Program-made: the position numbers and the translations under genes
NCBI GenBank assembly: GCA_019419405.1
Contig: DYAA01000201.1
Span: 1 to 6,298, forward strand
From: Collinsella sp.
GTDB taxonomy: Bacteria; Actinomycetota; Coriobacteriia; Coriobacteriales; Coriobacteriaceae
Length of the DNA: 6,298 nucleotides
Direction: 5' to 3'
Notes under the pieces: generated by a model
The model's input: the letters and a program-made list of their open reading frames with translations, nothing else
Database searches by the model: none
What the model was told of the DNA's origin: nothing
Shown: positions 6,149-6,298 of the stretch, piece after piece
Numbering within the stretch: position 1 is the stretch's first letter
Layout: every line of letters starts with the position of its first letter

Positions 6149-6298
6149 GTGGCATTCAAAGACGGTAACGATATGGAATTGAGTGACAAGGACAACAGGC
6201 TGCTCTCGCGCCGAGTAGCTCTTGCGGGTGCGGCGGGCGCGCTGGCGCTTGCCGGGACAGGGCTCATGGGCTGTTCGGTCGGCGGGACCGGCTCGAAC
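6149..6298 (+). CDS. N-terminal part of a Tat-type secreted lipoprotein, cut off by the window end
   Basis: Fifty codons are visible, starting at a GTG chosen for its GAGGG ribosome binding site. The alternative start ATG 6134 would add five residues and ATG 6173 would remove eight. The n-region is charged, followed by SRRVAL (residues 20-25), which fits the twin-arginine motif S-R-R-x-x-L. An Ala/Gly/Leu-rich hydrophobic stretch (about 23-38) leads to the lipobox LMGC (39-42), and then the Gly/Ser/Thr-rich start of a flexible tether. The protein is therefore expected to be exported, probably folded through the Tat system, and lipid-anchored at C42 on the outer face of the membrane. Such precursors are often substrate-binding proteins of ABC transporters or redox proteins, but nothing visible decides between these. 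No function is assigned. Confidence 0.8.
   Translation, partial: MAFKDGNDMELSDKDNRLLSRRVALAGAAGALALAGTGLMGCSVGGTGSN

Noticed and set aside
6073..6267. 64-codon open frame on the minus strand over the start of the lipoprotein gene
   Set aside because: It overlaps a clear Tat/lipobox signal peptide on the + strand and is rich in low-complexity Ala/Ser, as expected from an antisense shadow.

Overview
The window is G+C-rich coding DNA (about 68% G+C in a sampled 60-base stretch of the first gene) with one clearly AT-richer intergenic gap (47% G+C over positions 4701-4800). The strong GC3 bias, a very large fused acyl-CoA dehydratase activase and a Tat-type lipoprotein suggest an anaerobic actinobacterium of the Coriobacteriia. 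Collinsella or a close relative is my best guess, made from style and protein flavour rather than from any search.

Layout, all genes on the + strand. (1) Positions 2-4594: the 3' part (1530 codons visible, 5' end outside the window) of a giant protein. It has two tandem BadF/BadG/HgdC-type ATPase (activase) domains, a four-cysteine segment, a DUF2229-type domain and HgdB-like dehydratase/reductase segments. (2) Positions 4595-5010: a 416-base gap. It opens with a strong intrinsic terminator (4623-4659), then a 131-base imperfect palindrome (4712-4842) whose arms carry the motif GAAGTATGCGGCAAA, then about 170 bases holding further copies of the GCGGCA core and the ribosome binding site of the next gene. 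(3) Positions 5011-5970: a complete 319-residue 3-hydroxyacyl-CoA dehydrogenase with recognisable catalytic residues. (4) Positions 5971-6148: a 178-base gap with a hairpin right at the stop codon, a GC-rich hairpin and a perfect 8-base inverted repeat pair just before the next gene. (5) Positions 6149-6298: the first 50 codons of a lipoprotein whose signal peptide combines a twin-arginine motif with a lipobox; the mature protein is outside the window.

The first two genes both belong to families that act on CoA thioesters or radical/low-potential reductions in anaerobes. They are separated by a terminator and a 416-base gap, so they are probably independent transcription units and no shared pathway is shown. 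The most unusual things here are the intergenic palindrome with its recurring motif and the internally duplicated activase, in which both copies keep the cluster-binding cysteine pair at exactly the same spacing.
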